DNA of 64,000 bases from Methanolinea sp. (GCA_016699325.1 CP064971.1:1674001-1738000); one strand, 5' to 3'; positions 26,547-35,486 are shown, counted from the first letter of the stretch. Notes: generated from the letters alone by a model not told the origin. Numbers and translations: made by a program.

Positions 26547-28188
26547 TAAAAGAGATATGGTCCTCGAGCGGGAGTATTCCCGCCAGGGACCTTAGCTCCT
26601 GTTTATCCCTCAGCGGCCGGTGCGAAAAAACCCTTCCTGCCAGTTTTCCACCGATCCCGGGGATCCACTTGAGAGCGGCGAGCGGAAGCTCGTTGATCCG
26701 TATCGGGGAGGGAAGGGCGGTTACCGACCTCATCCCGTGTTCCACGACCACCACGTCGAATACGGCCCGGACCGGGAGTCTGAGAGGGATTCCCACGAGG
26801 ATAGGGTAGGAACCCATCTGCCTGCCGAATGAGATGCGCCCTTCCTGCTCGATCACCACCCCGCGGAGCACGGTTCCCGGAGGAAACACCTTCCGAAGCA
26901 TCGGGAGATCGAATTCTTTCCTGACCTTTTCCTTGAATACCCTGAACCTGGCGGCATGCAACCCGAGCGTGTTGTCGTTGTATGCGCGGGTCCCCTCAAA
27001 TGCCATCAACTGACGTATGTTCACCCTTCGAACCAGCAGGTTGCCGGAGAGCAGTCGGGACAGGAACTGCTCGTTGAGGGTATAGGTCTCCGGGGTCTCC
27101 CCGGCAAGGCCGCAGACGAAGTTCAGACCGGGGAGGAGCTCGGGGATACCATCCCGGCGGACAGCCCCCACCTCGTTCACGATAGCGATGGCCTGCATCA
27201 CCTCTTCCGGCCCTGCCTTGAGGTTATTTGCCGCGACAACGGCCGGGTCGGCGGTCTCCATTCCGAAAGCGGCAACGTCACCCGGGGTATGGTAACAGAC
27301 TATCTCCCGGAGCGCACTCCGGGCAGCATCCTCGTGGCGGGCAATGGTTCCAGGGTTGATATTGTCGATATGCAGGGTTTTAAGGCCTGGTGCCGCAGCC
27401 CTGATCTCGGCGAACAGCTCGCCTATCCGTTCCGGTTGCGGGACCGGATATGCACCGCCGGGTGACTGGTAGACAAGGAGGTCGGGCTGCCTCCCGAGCC
27501 TGAAATGGCGGGCACCGGCACGGGCAAGCGCTGTAACTTCCCCGGATATGCTGCTGACGCTCCGATATCGGGGTGCCCCGTAGAAGGGTTCGGTGCAAAA
27601 CGAGCATCCGCCGGCAAGCGACCGTGGGCACCCCCGGGCGGTCTCGAGCTCGCACATGACGAACGGATACGAGGGGTGTTGCCTGATGATATCAGCTCCT
27701 CCGACACTCCACGGATCCGAGCGGGCATAGTCCAGGGATCCGTACGTTCTTCCCTCGGACAGGAAATTGTCAAGCGCTTCCGGGGGCGAACCGGCAAGCA
27801 GGTGATCGAATCCCGACACAGCCTGGCGGGTTGCTTTTTTTCCTCCTTCCGGGGCATATCCAAACCCGATCGGTCCGGCAAGCAGGCGTACGATTCCCCT
27901 TAGCCGTGTGCCGATCTGCTGGATCTCGGTCAGGGTGGCGGGGGTCCCGCCCAGGTACTTTCCCGGGACGGTGATCCCGGCAATCATCACGACAATTCCT
28001 ATGGCGTCCCTTCGCACGAGGAGCTGCGGATCGGTGCGGATCTGGTCGATGGTGAGATAGCGGGGAAGAAACCCGTGTTCACGGAGCACGCCGGTAACGG
28101 TCCTGATATACGGGGATATGTAGGGAGGAACCCCAAGACAGGCAGGTTCATCGACATAGCCATCGATCAGGAGGGCTTCAGCAGGCAT
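26533..28188 (-). CDS. COG1031-type radical SAM protein with helix-hairpin-helix tail
   Basis: A 551-residue protein. Residues about 1-170 resemble a degenerate cobalamin-binding-like Rossmann region (EALLIDGYVDEPACLG, then GIVVMIAGITVPGKYLGG). The radical SAM core starts near residue 185 with CPRSLAGGCSFC, which spaces the cluster cysteines CxxxxxxxxCxxC rather than CxxxCxxC. A helix-hairpin-helix lies near residue 505 (LKWIPGIGGKLAGRVF), suggesting contact with nucleic acid. The family (archaeal, COG1031) has no established reaction. It overlaps mptE by 11 bases, so the two are coupled. Confidence 0.88.
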   Translation of the reverse strand: MPAEALLIDGYVDEPACLGVPPYISPYIRTVTGVLREHGFLPRYLTIDQIRTDPQLLVRRDAIGIVVMIAGITVPGKYLGGTPATLTEIQQIGTRLRGIVRLLAGPIGFGYAPEGGKKATRQAVSGFDHLLAGSPPEALDNFLSEGRTYGSLDYARSDPWSVGGADIIRQHPSYPFVMCELETARGCPRSLAGGCSFCTEPFYGAPRYRSVSSISGEVTALARAGARHFRLGRQPDLLVYQSPGGAYPVPQPERIGELFAEIRAAAPGLKTLHIDNINPGTIARHEDAARSALREIVCYHTPGDVAAFGMETADPAVVAANNLKAGPEEVMQAIAIVNEVGAVRRDGIPELLPGLNFVCGLAGETPETYTLNEQFLSRLLSGNLLVRRVNIRQLMAFEGTRAYNDNTLGLHAARFRVFKEKVRKEFDLPMLRKVFPPGTVLRGVVIEQEGRISFGRQMGSYPILVGIPLRLPVRAVFDVVVVEHGMRSVTALPSPIRINELPLAALKWIPGIGGKLAGRVFSHRPLRDKQELRSLAGILPLEDHISFITSP

Positions 28189-28798
28189 AGCCGATCAGGG
28201 CGAGGAGCTGCCGTGCCCACTGGAGCTTCCCCCGCTTGATAAAATCGACGTCCGGGTCATCGAGGTCGAACCCGATGATGATAATCCGGTCCGCCCCGAG
28301 GTGGTCTGCGGCAAAGACCGCCCGGTCTCCGTCGGTGAACCCCCCGAAATTGTGAAGCGGCGGGACAGGCCGGGACTGTGTGGTACCGACAACCGGACCA
28401 GCGAACCTTGGTGTCCAGTACCTGATGAGCGGTATGTTATCGCCATGGGCATGGATCACCATGACCGTTCCTTCGCAATTCATGGAAAGGTAGTCATCGG
28501 TTGCCCCGTCAAGATCGGTGAATACAGCGTCAGGCCGGATGCCTGCCCGGAGGAGGACTTCGGACGCGGCATCAGCAGCAAAGACATTTCCCTCGATACG
28601 GAAAAGTTCGTCCTTCAGGCAGGGTGCATTCCCGCAGACAGTGACAACGGTATCCCGGCAGAGCGCATCGAGGAGCGGAAGGTCGTCTCCGGGAAGGAGC
28701 GCGGCAAGCAACAGGGCGGCCTCTTCGTCCTTCTCCCGTTCGAATCCGAAACTTTCCAGGATCCGGGTGTAGTAGGGCTCCCACTCCTCAAAGTCCAT
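28178..28798 (-). CDS. mptE: 6-hydroxymethyl-7,8-dihydropterin pyrophosphokinase, MptE type
   Basis: A 206-residue archaeal enzyme (DUF115 family) that transfers pyrophosphate from ATP to 6-hydroxymethyl-dihydropterin on the route to tetrahydromethanopterin, in place of bacterial FolK. Features: GNAPCLKDELFRIEGNVFAADAAS near residue 60, the DAVFTDLDGATDD acidic motif, VVGTTQSRP, and a late GGFTDGDRAVFAADHLGADRIIIIGFDLDD block. I use ATG 28798; the longer frame extends into the DHH gene and does not match the family. It overlaps the DHH gene upstream and the radical SAM gene downstream by 11 bases each. Confidence 0.9.
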   Translation of the reverse strand: MDFEEWEPYYTRILESFGFEREKDEEAALLLAALLPGDDLPLLDALCRDTVVTVCGNAPCLKDELFRIEGNVFAADAASEVLLRAGIRPDAVFTDLDGATDDYLSMNCEGTVMVIHAHGDNIPLIRYWTPRFAGPVVGTTQSRPVPPLHNFGGFTDGDRAVFAADHLGADRIIIIGFDLDDPDVDFIKRGKLQWARQLLALIGYAC

Positions 28799-30254
28799 TC
28801 TTGCCCTCATTTTCGAGGCCGACAATTCTGTTGAACCGGGCAATGAGGGGATCCATGATGAGAACCAGGAGCTCCTCTTTCTCCCTGACCCGGGAGAAGT
28901 AAGAGAGGGGAATGGTTGCTGCCGCCATGCTGGGATGGCCCCCGGCATCGCCGACATCACCGAACGCTTCGCGCAGGACATTCCCGATGTGGATCCGGAC
29001 ATCCCGGTTCCGGGCGGACATGACGATAGCCTCATCTGAGATACCGTAGACGAGCGCCGTGTTGACCCCCTCCAGGCTGATCAGGAGATCGGCTGCCTGG
29101 GGGAGAGCATCACGGTTCCGGACAAACCCGACATTGCTTATCAGGTACCCGCTGGTAATTTTCCTGTTCCGGATAGCGGTACCGAGAACGTCCAGCGTTT
29201 CCTGGGAGAGCGTGGGGGACATTATCTGGTCAAGGAGATCCGCATCGGTGAGCGGAAGCAGGAACGCGGCATTGTTCAGGTCCTGCGGAGTCACGTTCCG
29301 ACGGAAGTCGCGGGTGTCGGACCGGATGCCATAGAGAAGCCCGGTGGCAACCCGTTTATCAACAGGGATATCGAGCTCCTGCAGGTACTGGGCGAAGATA
29401 CTCGCCGTAGCGCCGAGCCCGGGACGGGCATCGACAAACACCGCCCCGTAATCCTCACCCTGATCATCCCGGTGGTGGTCGATGATGATGTGCACCCGCG
29501 TTCTGGGGAGGAGTGAGTTGTTCACCCCGGGGGCGGGGGAATCAACGAGGGCGAGGTATGTACATTCCTGGATGGCCGAGGGATCCGCCTTCTCCATCTT
29601 GATCTCAAGCAGGTTTACAAGGGTCCGGTTCTCCTGGTGCCCGATGATACCATCGTAAAAGATACGGCACGAGAGACGGTTCGGGTTGGCGTTTGCTGCG
29701 ATAACCGACAGGGCGAGAGCACTCGAAATGGCATCCGGATCGGGGTTTTTATGGGCGATGATCCCGAGAGTCCCCTCCCATCCTGCGAGCAGGGAGTAGA
29801 GGCGCTGGGAGATCCGGTTCGAGTGAAGCTTCATGATCTGGTGGACCGACGCTTTCGCCATCACCTTGTGCGGGTTGATGACCACGTCCGCCCCGGCTTC
29901 TTCGAGGCGGGCAGCAGCGATGGCGTCCGGGGCCCGGGCGAGAACGTGTACGTGCGGGTCAGACTCCTTGAGGGTCTTGACGGCGGCCAGATTCGCGGCA
30001 TCGTTGTCGGAAAGGACGAAGGCGATCTCAGGCACGAGCTGGCCTGAGAACAGATCAGGCGAGGTGATATCCCGTTCCACGGCATCGATTCCCTGGTCGC
30101 GGAGCTCCCTGACCCTGTCCCCGTTCCTGTCGAACACCAGGATCCTGGCAGCATTATCACGGAGCTCCTGGAGGATATGGTATCCCGTGCTGCCGCACCC
30201 TAGCAGGGCATATTTCGCACGGCCCGGAGGTTCGGTCTGCGCCGGATCAGGCAT
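28788..30254 (-). CDS. DHH phosphoesterase with N-terminal TrkA-N domain
   Basis: A 488-residue cytoplasmic protein in three parts. Residues about 12-130 are an NAD-binding TrkA-N (RCK-N) domain with YALLGCGSTGYHILQEL, the GxGxxG motif. Residues about 165-320 are a DHH phosphoesterase domain: HKNPDPDAISSALAL, then the DHH triad in IIDHHRDDQGEDYG. The last part is a DHHA1 substrate domain ending in GGHPSMAAATIPL. Relatives hydrolyse linear or cyclic dinucleotides or nanoRNA; the NAD-binding fusion suggests control by redox state or nucleotide. ATG 30254 is the only plausible start. First gene of the DHH-mptE-radical SAM run. Confidence 0.88.
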   Translation of the reverse strand: MPDPAQTEPPGRAKYALLGCGSTGYHILQELRDNAARILVFDRNGDRVRELRDQGIDAVERDITSPDLFSGQLVPEIAFVLSDNDAANLAAVKTLKESDPHVHVLARAPDAIAAARLEEAGADVVINPHKVMAKASVHQIMKLHSNRISQRLYSLLAGWEGTLGIIAHKNPDPDAISSALALSVIAANANPNRLSCRIFYDGIIGHQENRTLVNLLEIKMEKADPSAIQECTYLALVDSPAPGVNNSLLPRTRVHIIIDHHRDDQGEDYGAVFVDARPGLGATASIFAQYLQELDIPVDKRVATGLLYGIRSDTRDFRRNVTPQDLNNAAFLLPLTDADLLDQIMSPTLSQETLDVLGTAIRNRKITSGYLISNVGFVRNRDALPQAADLLISLEGVNTALVYGISDEAIVMSARNRDVRIHIGNVLREAFGDVGDAGGHPSMAAATIPLSYFSRVREKEELLVLIMDPLIARFNRIVGLENEGKNGL

Positions 30255-30357
30255 ATGTGCACATATGGGCTCCAACGGGATATTAAAGTTACAACCAGGT
30301 TTCTGACGGCATTGACAGGCCGGATTCCGATTCCAGGGCCGTTCAAGGGAAAATAAG

Positions 30358-30370
30358 AAAGATTTATGAC
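30358..30370 (+). promoter_or_regulatory. Possible TATA box of tRNA-Lys
   Basis: The stretch AAAGATTTATGAC lies about 35-45 bases upstream of the mature tRNA 5' end, a normal distance for an archaeal tRNA promoter. It is the most TATA-like stretch in the 147-base gap. Confidence 0.3.
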
Positions 30371-30401
30371 ACTGCTGCAACCAATGATATAGGTCATAGC
30401 A

Positions 30402-30475
30402 GGGCTTGTAGCTTAGTTCGGCAGAGCGACGGACTCTTAATCCGTAGGCCGTGGGTTCAAATCCCCCCAAGCCCG
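30402..30475 (+). tRNA. tRNA-Lys (anticodon CTT)
   Basis: A complete cloverleaf of 74 bases. The acceptor stem GGGCTTG pairs with CAAGCCC, discriminator G at 30475. The anticodon stem ACGGA/TCCGT encloses loop CTCTTAA, with anticodon CTT at 30436-30438. The D arm has GCTTAGTTCGGCAGAGC, and the T loop is TTCAAAT. The T stem is GTGGG/CCCCC, in which the second pair is a T-C mismatch. No CCA is encoded and no intron is visible. A T-run (30475-30482) follows immediately. Confidence 0.95.
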
Positions 30476-30482
30476 TTTTTTC
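30476..30482 (+). terminator. T-run terminator after tRNA-Lys
   Basis: TTTTTTC directly after the discriminator base is a typical archaeal oligo-T terminator for a single tRNA gene. Confidence 0.5.
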
Positions 30483-30540
30483 TTCTCATCCATCTCCTGT
30501 GGGGAACAGGAATTTATCCAGTTCCAGAAGGATAAACCGC

Positions 30541-30960
30541 ATGGTTATCCACGTCTCCTGTATGAAGGGTTGTATCCTCCTTGTTGCTGCCGTCCCGTGA
30601 TCGGCACGAGAGCGATCATGGCAGTCGAAGGTTGAACGTGTTTGATGCCGTGTAGTTCATGGCGGTCACCATCGTGGCTGCCAGGTACGGTGATATCTTC
30701 CTCCGGCTCACACGTGCGTGAGGTGACCGTACTCATCATCATCGCAGGTGTCCGGTGGCTTCGCTTCTCTCAATCGCTACCCTAAGCCTGCCAGAGCCAT
30801 GTTCTCAGTCACCACCCCGGGAGGGCAGCTCACGGCCCTGATAACCGTCTCCCTGCCTGTGGCAGGAACGACAGGTTTGCTCTCCTATTCGTCCATTCGT
30901 TCTGCAGGAAAGCCAGGCACCAGGGAACTTTCTACGTTGGAATCCCCCTGAAGAAAAATG
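30541..30960 (-). pseudogene. Possible decayed type IV pilin-like gene (very tentative)
   Basis: This part of the gap between tRNA-Lys and the RDD gene has no intact gene. On the minus strand, fragments in different frames recall the C-terminal part of Methanomicrobiales pilin-type secreted proteins: EEDITVPGSHDGDRHELHG in one frame and DGSNKEDTTLHTG slightly downstream in another, with stops between. No N-terminal hydrophobic pilin helix was found. It may instead be ordinary noncoding DNA. Confidence 0.2.
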
Positions 30961-31047
30961 CGCAATTTTTATTAAATTGCATGTATTTGAAATCCGAGCC
31001 CGGGATTAACCGATACATTAAAGATATGACCGTACAATGTGTAAATA

Positions 31048-31053
31048 GAGGAG
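31048..31053 (+). promoter_or_regulatory. Ribosome-binding site of the first RDD gene
   Basis: GAGGAG seven bases before the ATG at 31061, a strong site that fixes this start. Confidence 0.6.
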
Positions 31054-31060
31054 TAAACTG

Positions 31061-31693
31061 ATGTACTGTCCCAAATGTGGAAAAGTGACAGAACAATCAG
31101 GAAAATACTGCCAATGGTGTGGTGCCAACCTGACCATGTACCGCGATCGTCCCTTCACCCGGAAACGGGTGGGGAGCATCAGGACCGAGAAATTCGCCGG
31201 TCTCGGAGGAAGGTTCCTCGGGGGGCTAATCGATCTCATTTTTCTTGTTCTCTTCGATCTTATGGCTGCTGCATTTGTCGGTATCGTTTCCTGGCTTTTC
31301 AGGTATCCTGACCCGATATCGGAGACGATCAGGATGCTGTATCAGTACTACCTGCATGTTCCGAGGACTGATGCCACCGGGCAGATCGTCAATGCCGCAA
31401 TTCCGCCCCAGATCCTTCTCTCCGCTGGCATCTTCCTCCTCCTGATCCCCTGGATCTATTTCGCCTACCTTGAAAGCTCCAGGAACCAGGCATCGCTTGG
31501 AAAATTGGTAATCCGGGTAGCAGTGACCGACATGCAGGGAAACAGGATCACGTTCTCAAGAGCAACCCTTCGTTTCTTTGGAAAGTGGCTATGTGTTCTC
31601 ACCCTCTTCATAGGATTCCTGATCATCGCATTCACCGCATACCGGCAGGGACTCCATGACAAGATTGCCGGAACCATGGTGTTCTGCCAGTAA
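31061..31693 (+). CDS. Zinc-ribbon RDD family membrane protein
   Basis: A 210-residue protein. Residues 1-22 form a zinc ribbon (MYCPKCGK and CQWCG). Residues about 45-205 are an RDD domain: the LGGRFLGGLIDLIFLVLFDL helix with the Arg-Asp pattern, a second membrane span near 125-145 (ILLSAGIFLLLIPWIYFAYLE), the SLGKLVIRVAVTDMQGNRI loop typical of the family, and a final span before the end. RDD proteins are small membrane proteins, in some cases ion antiporters, but mostly unassigned. It stands alone between tRNA-Lys and a small zinc protein. A second RDD protein is encoded at 35705. Confidence 0.88.
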   Translation: MYCPKCGKVTEQSGKYCQWCGANLTMYRDRPFTRKRVGSIRTEKFAGLGGRFLGGLIDLIFLVLFDLMAAAFVGIVSWLFRYPDPISETIRMLYQYYLHVPRTDATGQIVNAAIPPQILLSAGIFLLLIPWIYFAYLESSRNQASLGKLVIRVAVTDMQGNRITFSRATLRFFGKWLCVLTLFIGFLIIAFTAYRQGLHDKIAGTMVFCQ

Positions 31694-31846
31694 CCTTCCT
31701 CTTTTTCAGTCGCCGGTAATGGCCATTGTTTGAATTGTTTTGGAAATGCCCGGGCCCCTTGCCCTTGAAACCAGATCGCGGGAAAAAAACGAGAGATTTT
31801 ATTTCCGCTCCCGATCCCTTTCCGATGTGTTAATGCGAGGTTGCTT

Positions 31847-32038
31847 TCAATCGTATTTCCCCTTCAGCCCGGCCCACCCGGTAAACCCGCAGTAGATACA
31901 TCCGATCCCGTCACAGTGGCGGCACTTCCGGGCAGGGCGCTTCACCAGGACTTTACCGGTGCGGTCGCAGTAGATGCAGCCGATGCCTTCGCAGTGGCAG
32001 CAGGTCGCTTCTGTATAGATATCCGATTCTTCTGTCAT
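31847..32038 (-). CDS. 63-residue tandem CxxCxGxGC zinc protein
   Basis: A 63-residue protein made of two copies of one motif: CCHCEGIGCIYCDRTG at residues about 13-28 and CRHCDGIGCIYCGFTG at about 39-54. Each copy has the look of half a DnaJ-type (CxxCxGxG) zinc-binding unit, so the two together could hold one or two zinc ions. The repeat, an ATG with a GGAGAG site just upstream (complement of 32041-32046), and a sensible length argue for a real gene. Family and role are unknown; it lies upstream-facing between the RDD gene and ilvD. Confidence 0.75.
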   Translation of the reverse strand: MTEESDIYTEATCCHCEGIGCIYCDRTGKVLVKRPARKCRHCDGIGCIYCGFTGWAGLKGKYD

Positions 32039-32133
32039 GGTCTCTCCAGAAAGCTTCCTGCCCTGGCACGTTAAGGGTTGTTACTGATGCCAGGTCCAGG
32101 GATGGATTCGGGCCTCGTGTCCGCCCCCTCCAG

Positions 32134-33792
32134 TTACTCTCTGCCAAGGACGGCTCCGCGGTCTGCCTGGGCAACGGTCTCTGCATACCGGGCAAGAACG
32201 CCGCTGATCGGCTTTGCTTTTGGGGTCCAGAATGAGCGTCTTCGTTCAAGCTCCGCCCTGGGGAGGATGACATCAAGCGTCCGTTCATGGAGGTCGATTG
32301 CAATAGTGTCTCCGTCATGGACGAGACCGATCGGGCCGCCAGCCGCTGCCTCAGGGGTGACGTGGCCGATGCAGGGGCCACGGGTCCCTCCCGAGAACCG
32401 CCCGTCCGTTACTAGCGCGACTCTGGTGTAACCGAGCCCCATCAGCGCCGAGGTCGGAGAGAGCATCTCCGGCATGCCGGGACCGCCACGGGGGCCTTCG
32501 TACCGGATCACGACCACGTCGCCTTCCCTGACATGGCGTGAAAGGATTGCTTCCATCGCTTCCTTCTCCCCGTCAAAGACCTTTGCGGGACCACGATGCG
32601 TCCACATATCGCGGGAGACAGCTGCCGACTTGATCACCGCGCCACCCGGTGCGAGGCTCCCCCGCAGAATGCGTAGCCCGCCCGCCTGGCTGATGGGAGA
32701 GTCAATGGTCTGGATGATCGATGGAGCAGGGACCGGTGCGGACCTGGCAATCGACCTGATGCTCTCCCCGGATACGGTCGGAGTATCGGAAAGCTCCCGT
32801 TCGAGTGCTTTGAGGACGGCCGGTATGCCGCCCGAACGATGGAGTGCGGCCATCGAATGCGGTCCTGCCGGTTGCATGTGACAGATATGCGGAATCCGCG
32901 AGCCGATCCGGTTAAACGCCTCGAGGTCGAGTGGCACACCTGCTTCATTGGCGATTGCTATCAGGTGGAGCACCGTGTTCGTGCTGCCGCCAAGGGCCAT
33001 ATCAACCCGGATGGCGTTCTCGAGGCTATCCCGGGTAATGATATCGCGGGGGCAGATGTTCTCCTGCACAAGGGAGAGTACCCGTTCTCCCGACAACCGG
33101 GCGATCCGGAGTTTATCGGCATCGACCGCCGGGGAAGCAGCACAGCCTGGAAGCGACATCCCCATCGCTTCGGTCATGCAGGCCATGGTATTTGCCGTGT
33201 AGAGTCCCTGGCAGCTCCCGCACCCCGGCATGGCACACCGTTCCAGGTCTGCAAGGCTTTTTTCATCAAGAGATCCGCCTGCAACCCGGCCCACTCCTTC
33301 GAATACATCGATGAGCGAGAGGTCTTGCCCTTCCGCGTAACCCGGCAACATCGGCCCTCCGGTCACCACTACAGACGGGATATTGATCCGTGCCGCGGCC
33401 ATCAGCATGCCAGGGACGATCTTGTCACAGGTCCCGACAAGGACAAGTCCGTCGAACCGGTGGGCCTGGGCCATGAGCTCGATGGAATCGGCAATGTTTT
33501 CACGTGAAGGGAGCGAGTAGCGCATCCCTTCATGGCCCATGGCGATACCGTCGCATACCCCGATGACCCCGAATTCAAAAGGTACGCCACCGCCAGCAGC
33601 AATCCCTTCCCTCACTTTCCCGGCAAGCGCCCGGAGGTGGATATGGCCGGGTACGATATCGTTCCAGGCATTTGCCACCCCGATAAACGGGCGTTCAAGT
33701 TCCCCCTGGGTAATCCCCAGGGCCCTGAGCAGCGCACGGTTCGGGGCCCTGTGGTAGCCCTTCTTTACTTCATCACTTCTCAAGACCGGCAT
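32134..33792 (-). CDS. ilvD: Dihydroxy-acid dehydratase
   Basis: Dehydrates dihydroxy-acids in the synthesis of valine, isoleucine and leucine, with an iron-sulfur cluster. The 552-residue protein has the family's cluster-binding motifs: GTCDKIVPGMLMA (near residue 118) and MPGCGSCQGLYTANTM (near residue 188), plus VGGS-like GGSTNTVLHL and the C-terminal TDGRFSGGTRGPCIGHVTPEAA block. I use ATG 33792 (MPVLRSDEVKKG), which has a GAGGTG site 5 bases upstream, over a GTG two codons earlier. It stands alone; other branched-chain genes are not nearby. Confidence 0.95.
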   Translation of the reverse strand: MPVLRSDEVKKGYHRAPNRALLRALGITQGELERPFIGVANAWNDIVPGHIHLRALAGKVREGIAAGGGVPFEFGVIGVCDGIAMGHEGMRYSLPSRENIADSIELMAQAHRFDGLVLVGTCDKIVPGMLMAAARINIPSVVVTGGPMLPGYAEGQDLSLIDVFEGVGRVAGGSLDEKSLADLERCAMPGCGSCQGLYTANTMACMTEAMGMSLPGCAASPAVDADKLRIARLSGERVLSLVQENICPRDIITRDSLENAIRVDMALGGSTNTVLHLIAIANEAGVPLDLEAFNRIGSRIPHICHMQPAGPHSMAALHRSGGIPAVLKALERELSDTPTVSGESIRSIARSAPVPAPSIIQTIDSPISQAGGLRILRGSLAPGGAVIKSAAVSRDMWTHRGPAKVFDGEKEAMEAILSRHVREGDVVVIRYEGPRGGPGMPEMLSPTSALMGLGYTRVALVTDGRFSGGTRGPCIGHVTPEAAAGGPIGLVHDGDTIAIDLHERTLDVILPRAELERRRSFWTPKAKPISGVLARYAETVAQADRGAVLGRE

Positions 33793-33798
33793 ATTCAC

Positions 33799-34142
33799 AC
33801 CTCGCTATCCAGGAGTATGTCCGTGATCGCTTTTATGACTTCCCGGAAACCGCCCGCCCATCCAACCAGGGTTACCTGGTGCCGGAGCCCCTCCCCATGC
33901 CCCCTGCCCAGGGTTCCACCGGCGGCTCTCATTTGACCACCGGATTGGCCTCATGCCCCATGGAAACCAGGCACATCTCCCCTGTGCAAGCATGGTTTTT
34001 CCCGGGCCATGGACCCATGGTCTGCCCTGACCCAGGTTCTCCGGGCCACCCCGCACACCTCCTGCGCTGGGGAAGTAGCAGGACTGCCGGGTCATCACCG
34101 TTTCAGGGATACCCCGTCCTGGCGCCCGGTTTTTCAGTTGGG
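33799..34142. other. Intergenic stretch of about 340 bases
   Basis: Between ilvD and cfbB on the same strand. Pro- and Gly-rich open frames occur on both strands but have no ribosome-binding site and no family resemblance. I see no RNA gene or repeat. Confidence 0.5.
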
Positions 34143-35486
34143 CTACCGGTTACGGGCTGCGCTGACCAGGGACTCGGAAAATTCCGGCGAAAAATACGAG
34201 TGTGTATAGGTTCCAACGGCCTGGAACTCGGTGAGTCCGTCCCTGCCTTCCATGATACCTGTCCCCCGGTTAAGGGTGATGGCGAAGCGTGCATCACGGC
34301 CAGGTTCCACTGCTGAATAGTGGAACTCATGTCCCCGGATGGGAAGGCCAGGAACGGCCATCGCCGGTCCTCCGGTCCACTGCCCCTCCGAGTAGCCAAG
34401 CGCCTGGATACCCGCGGTCATGCGGGCACTGCCGGGGAGGATGCCGGCCATCCTGAAATCCGTCTCCCCAACCGTCATGGACTTGCAGAGGTACATGAGA
34501 CCGCCGCATTCTGCATAGATCGGCATTCCCTTCTCCGCGGCCGACCTTATTGCCGTCCGGCAGGGCGCACGCTCAAGGGTAGCAGCATGGAGCTCGGGAT
34601 ATCCCCCGCAGAAATAGTATCCGTCCGCCTCAGGGAGCGGGTCACGCAGCGGAGAGAAGAAGGCGATTCGGGCACCTGCCCGCTCGAGGCATTCGATGTT
34701 GTCATGGTAACAGAAACAGAATGCTTCGTCCCGCGCCACACCGATTGTCACATCAGGAATAATGTGGCGCGGGCGAGCTGGAGCGGCCGGGAGAAAAGGA
34801 GCGGATCGGGCGATTTCAAGGATTCCGTCCACATCGCAGTGCTCAAGCACCACGTTCCCCGGGAGCGGGTCGGCTTCCAGCTCAAATGCCATCTTGAGAC
34901 CCAGGTGGCGGCTCTCCATACCGAGTTCTGGGATGCGCGGGATGAAGCCCAGGGCGCGGATCGAGAGCCCTTCCTCGATCATGGCCCGGTGCCTGGGGCT
35001 TCCTATGCAGTTGAAGATCACCCCGGCCAAGTTGATGCCGGGCTCAAATGTACGGTACCCCTTGATGACGGCATGTGCGCTGCGGGACATCGCTCTAACG
35101 TCCACAACGAGCAAGGCCGGGGTCCGGAGAATGCGCATGACGTGGGCGGTACTGGCCATGGATGTTCCCTCGAGACCATCGTACATCCCCATGACACCTT
35201 CAATCACTGAGATATCGGCGCCAGCGGATGCGGCATGGAAGGTCGCGGCAACCCCGTCCTCCCCCATCATGAAGGGATCCAGGTTGCGGGAGATGCGGCC
35301 GCAGATCGCGGTATGGTGGGTCGGGTCGATGAAATCGGGGCCGACCTTGAACGGCTGGACCACAAGGCCGCTCCTGCGCAGGGCCTGCATTATGCCCCGT
35401 GACACGGTTGTCTTCCCGCACCCGCTGTGGGTACCGGCGATCATTATCCGGGGGATGCCGGCGGGTTTCCTGCGGTCGGGCAGCAT
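34143..35486 (-). CDS. cfbB: Ni-sirohydrochlorin a,c-diamide synthase (CfbB), CobB/CbiA family
   Basis: A 447-residue amidotransferase that amidates the a and c side chains of a tetrapyrrole, using ATP and glutamine. The N-terminal P-loop ATPase domain has GTHSGCGKTTVSRGIM (residues about 17-32) and FKVGPDFIDPTHH. The C-terminal glutaminase domain has its nucleophile in YAECGGLMYL (near residue 330) and a His in the GHEFHYSAVE segment. In methanogens the main member acts on Ni-sirohydrochlorin for coenzyme F430; a cobalamin CbiA role cannot be ruled out because no other cob or cfb gene is in view. Length is normal. Confidence 0.88.
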   Translation of the reverse strand: MLPDRRKPAGIPRIMIAGTHSGCGKTTVSRGIMQALRRSGLVVQPFKVGPDFIDPTHHTAICGRISRNLDPFMMGEDGVAATFHAASAGADISVIEGVMGMYDGLEGTSMASTAHVMRILRTPALLVVDVRAMSRSAHAVIKGYRTFEPGINLAGVIFNCIGSPRHRAMIEEGLSIRALGFIPRIPELGMESRHLGLKMAFELEADPLPGNVVLEHCDVDGILEIARSAPFLPAAPARPRHIIPDVTIGVARDEAFCFCYHDNIECLERAGARIAFFSPLRDPLPEADGYYFCGGYPELHAATLERAPCRTAIRSAAEKGMPIYAECGGLMYLCKSMTVGETDFRMAGILPGSARMTAGIQALGYSEGQWTGGPAMAVPGLPIRGHEFHYSAVEPGRDARFAITLNRGTGIMEGRDGLTEFQAVGTYTHSYFSPEFSESLVSAARNR

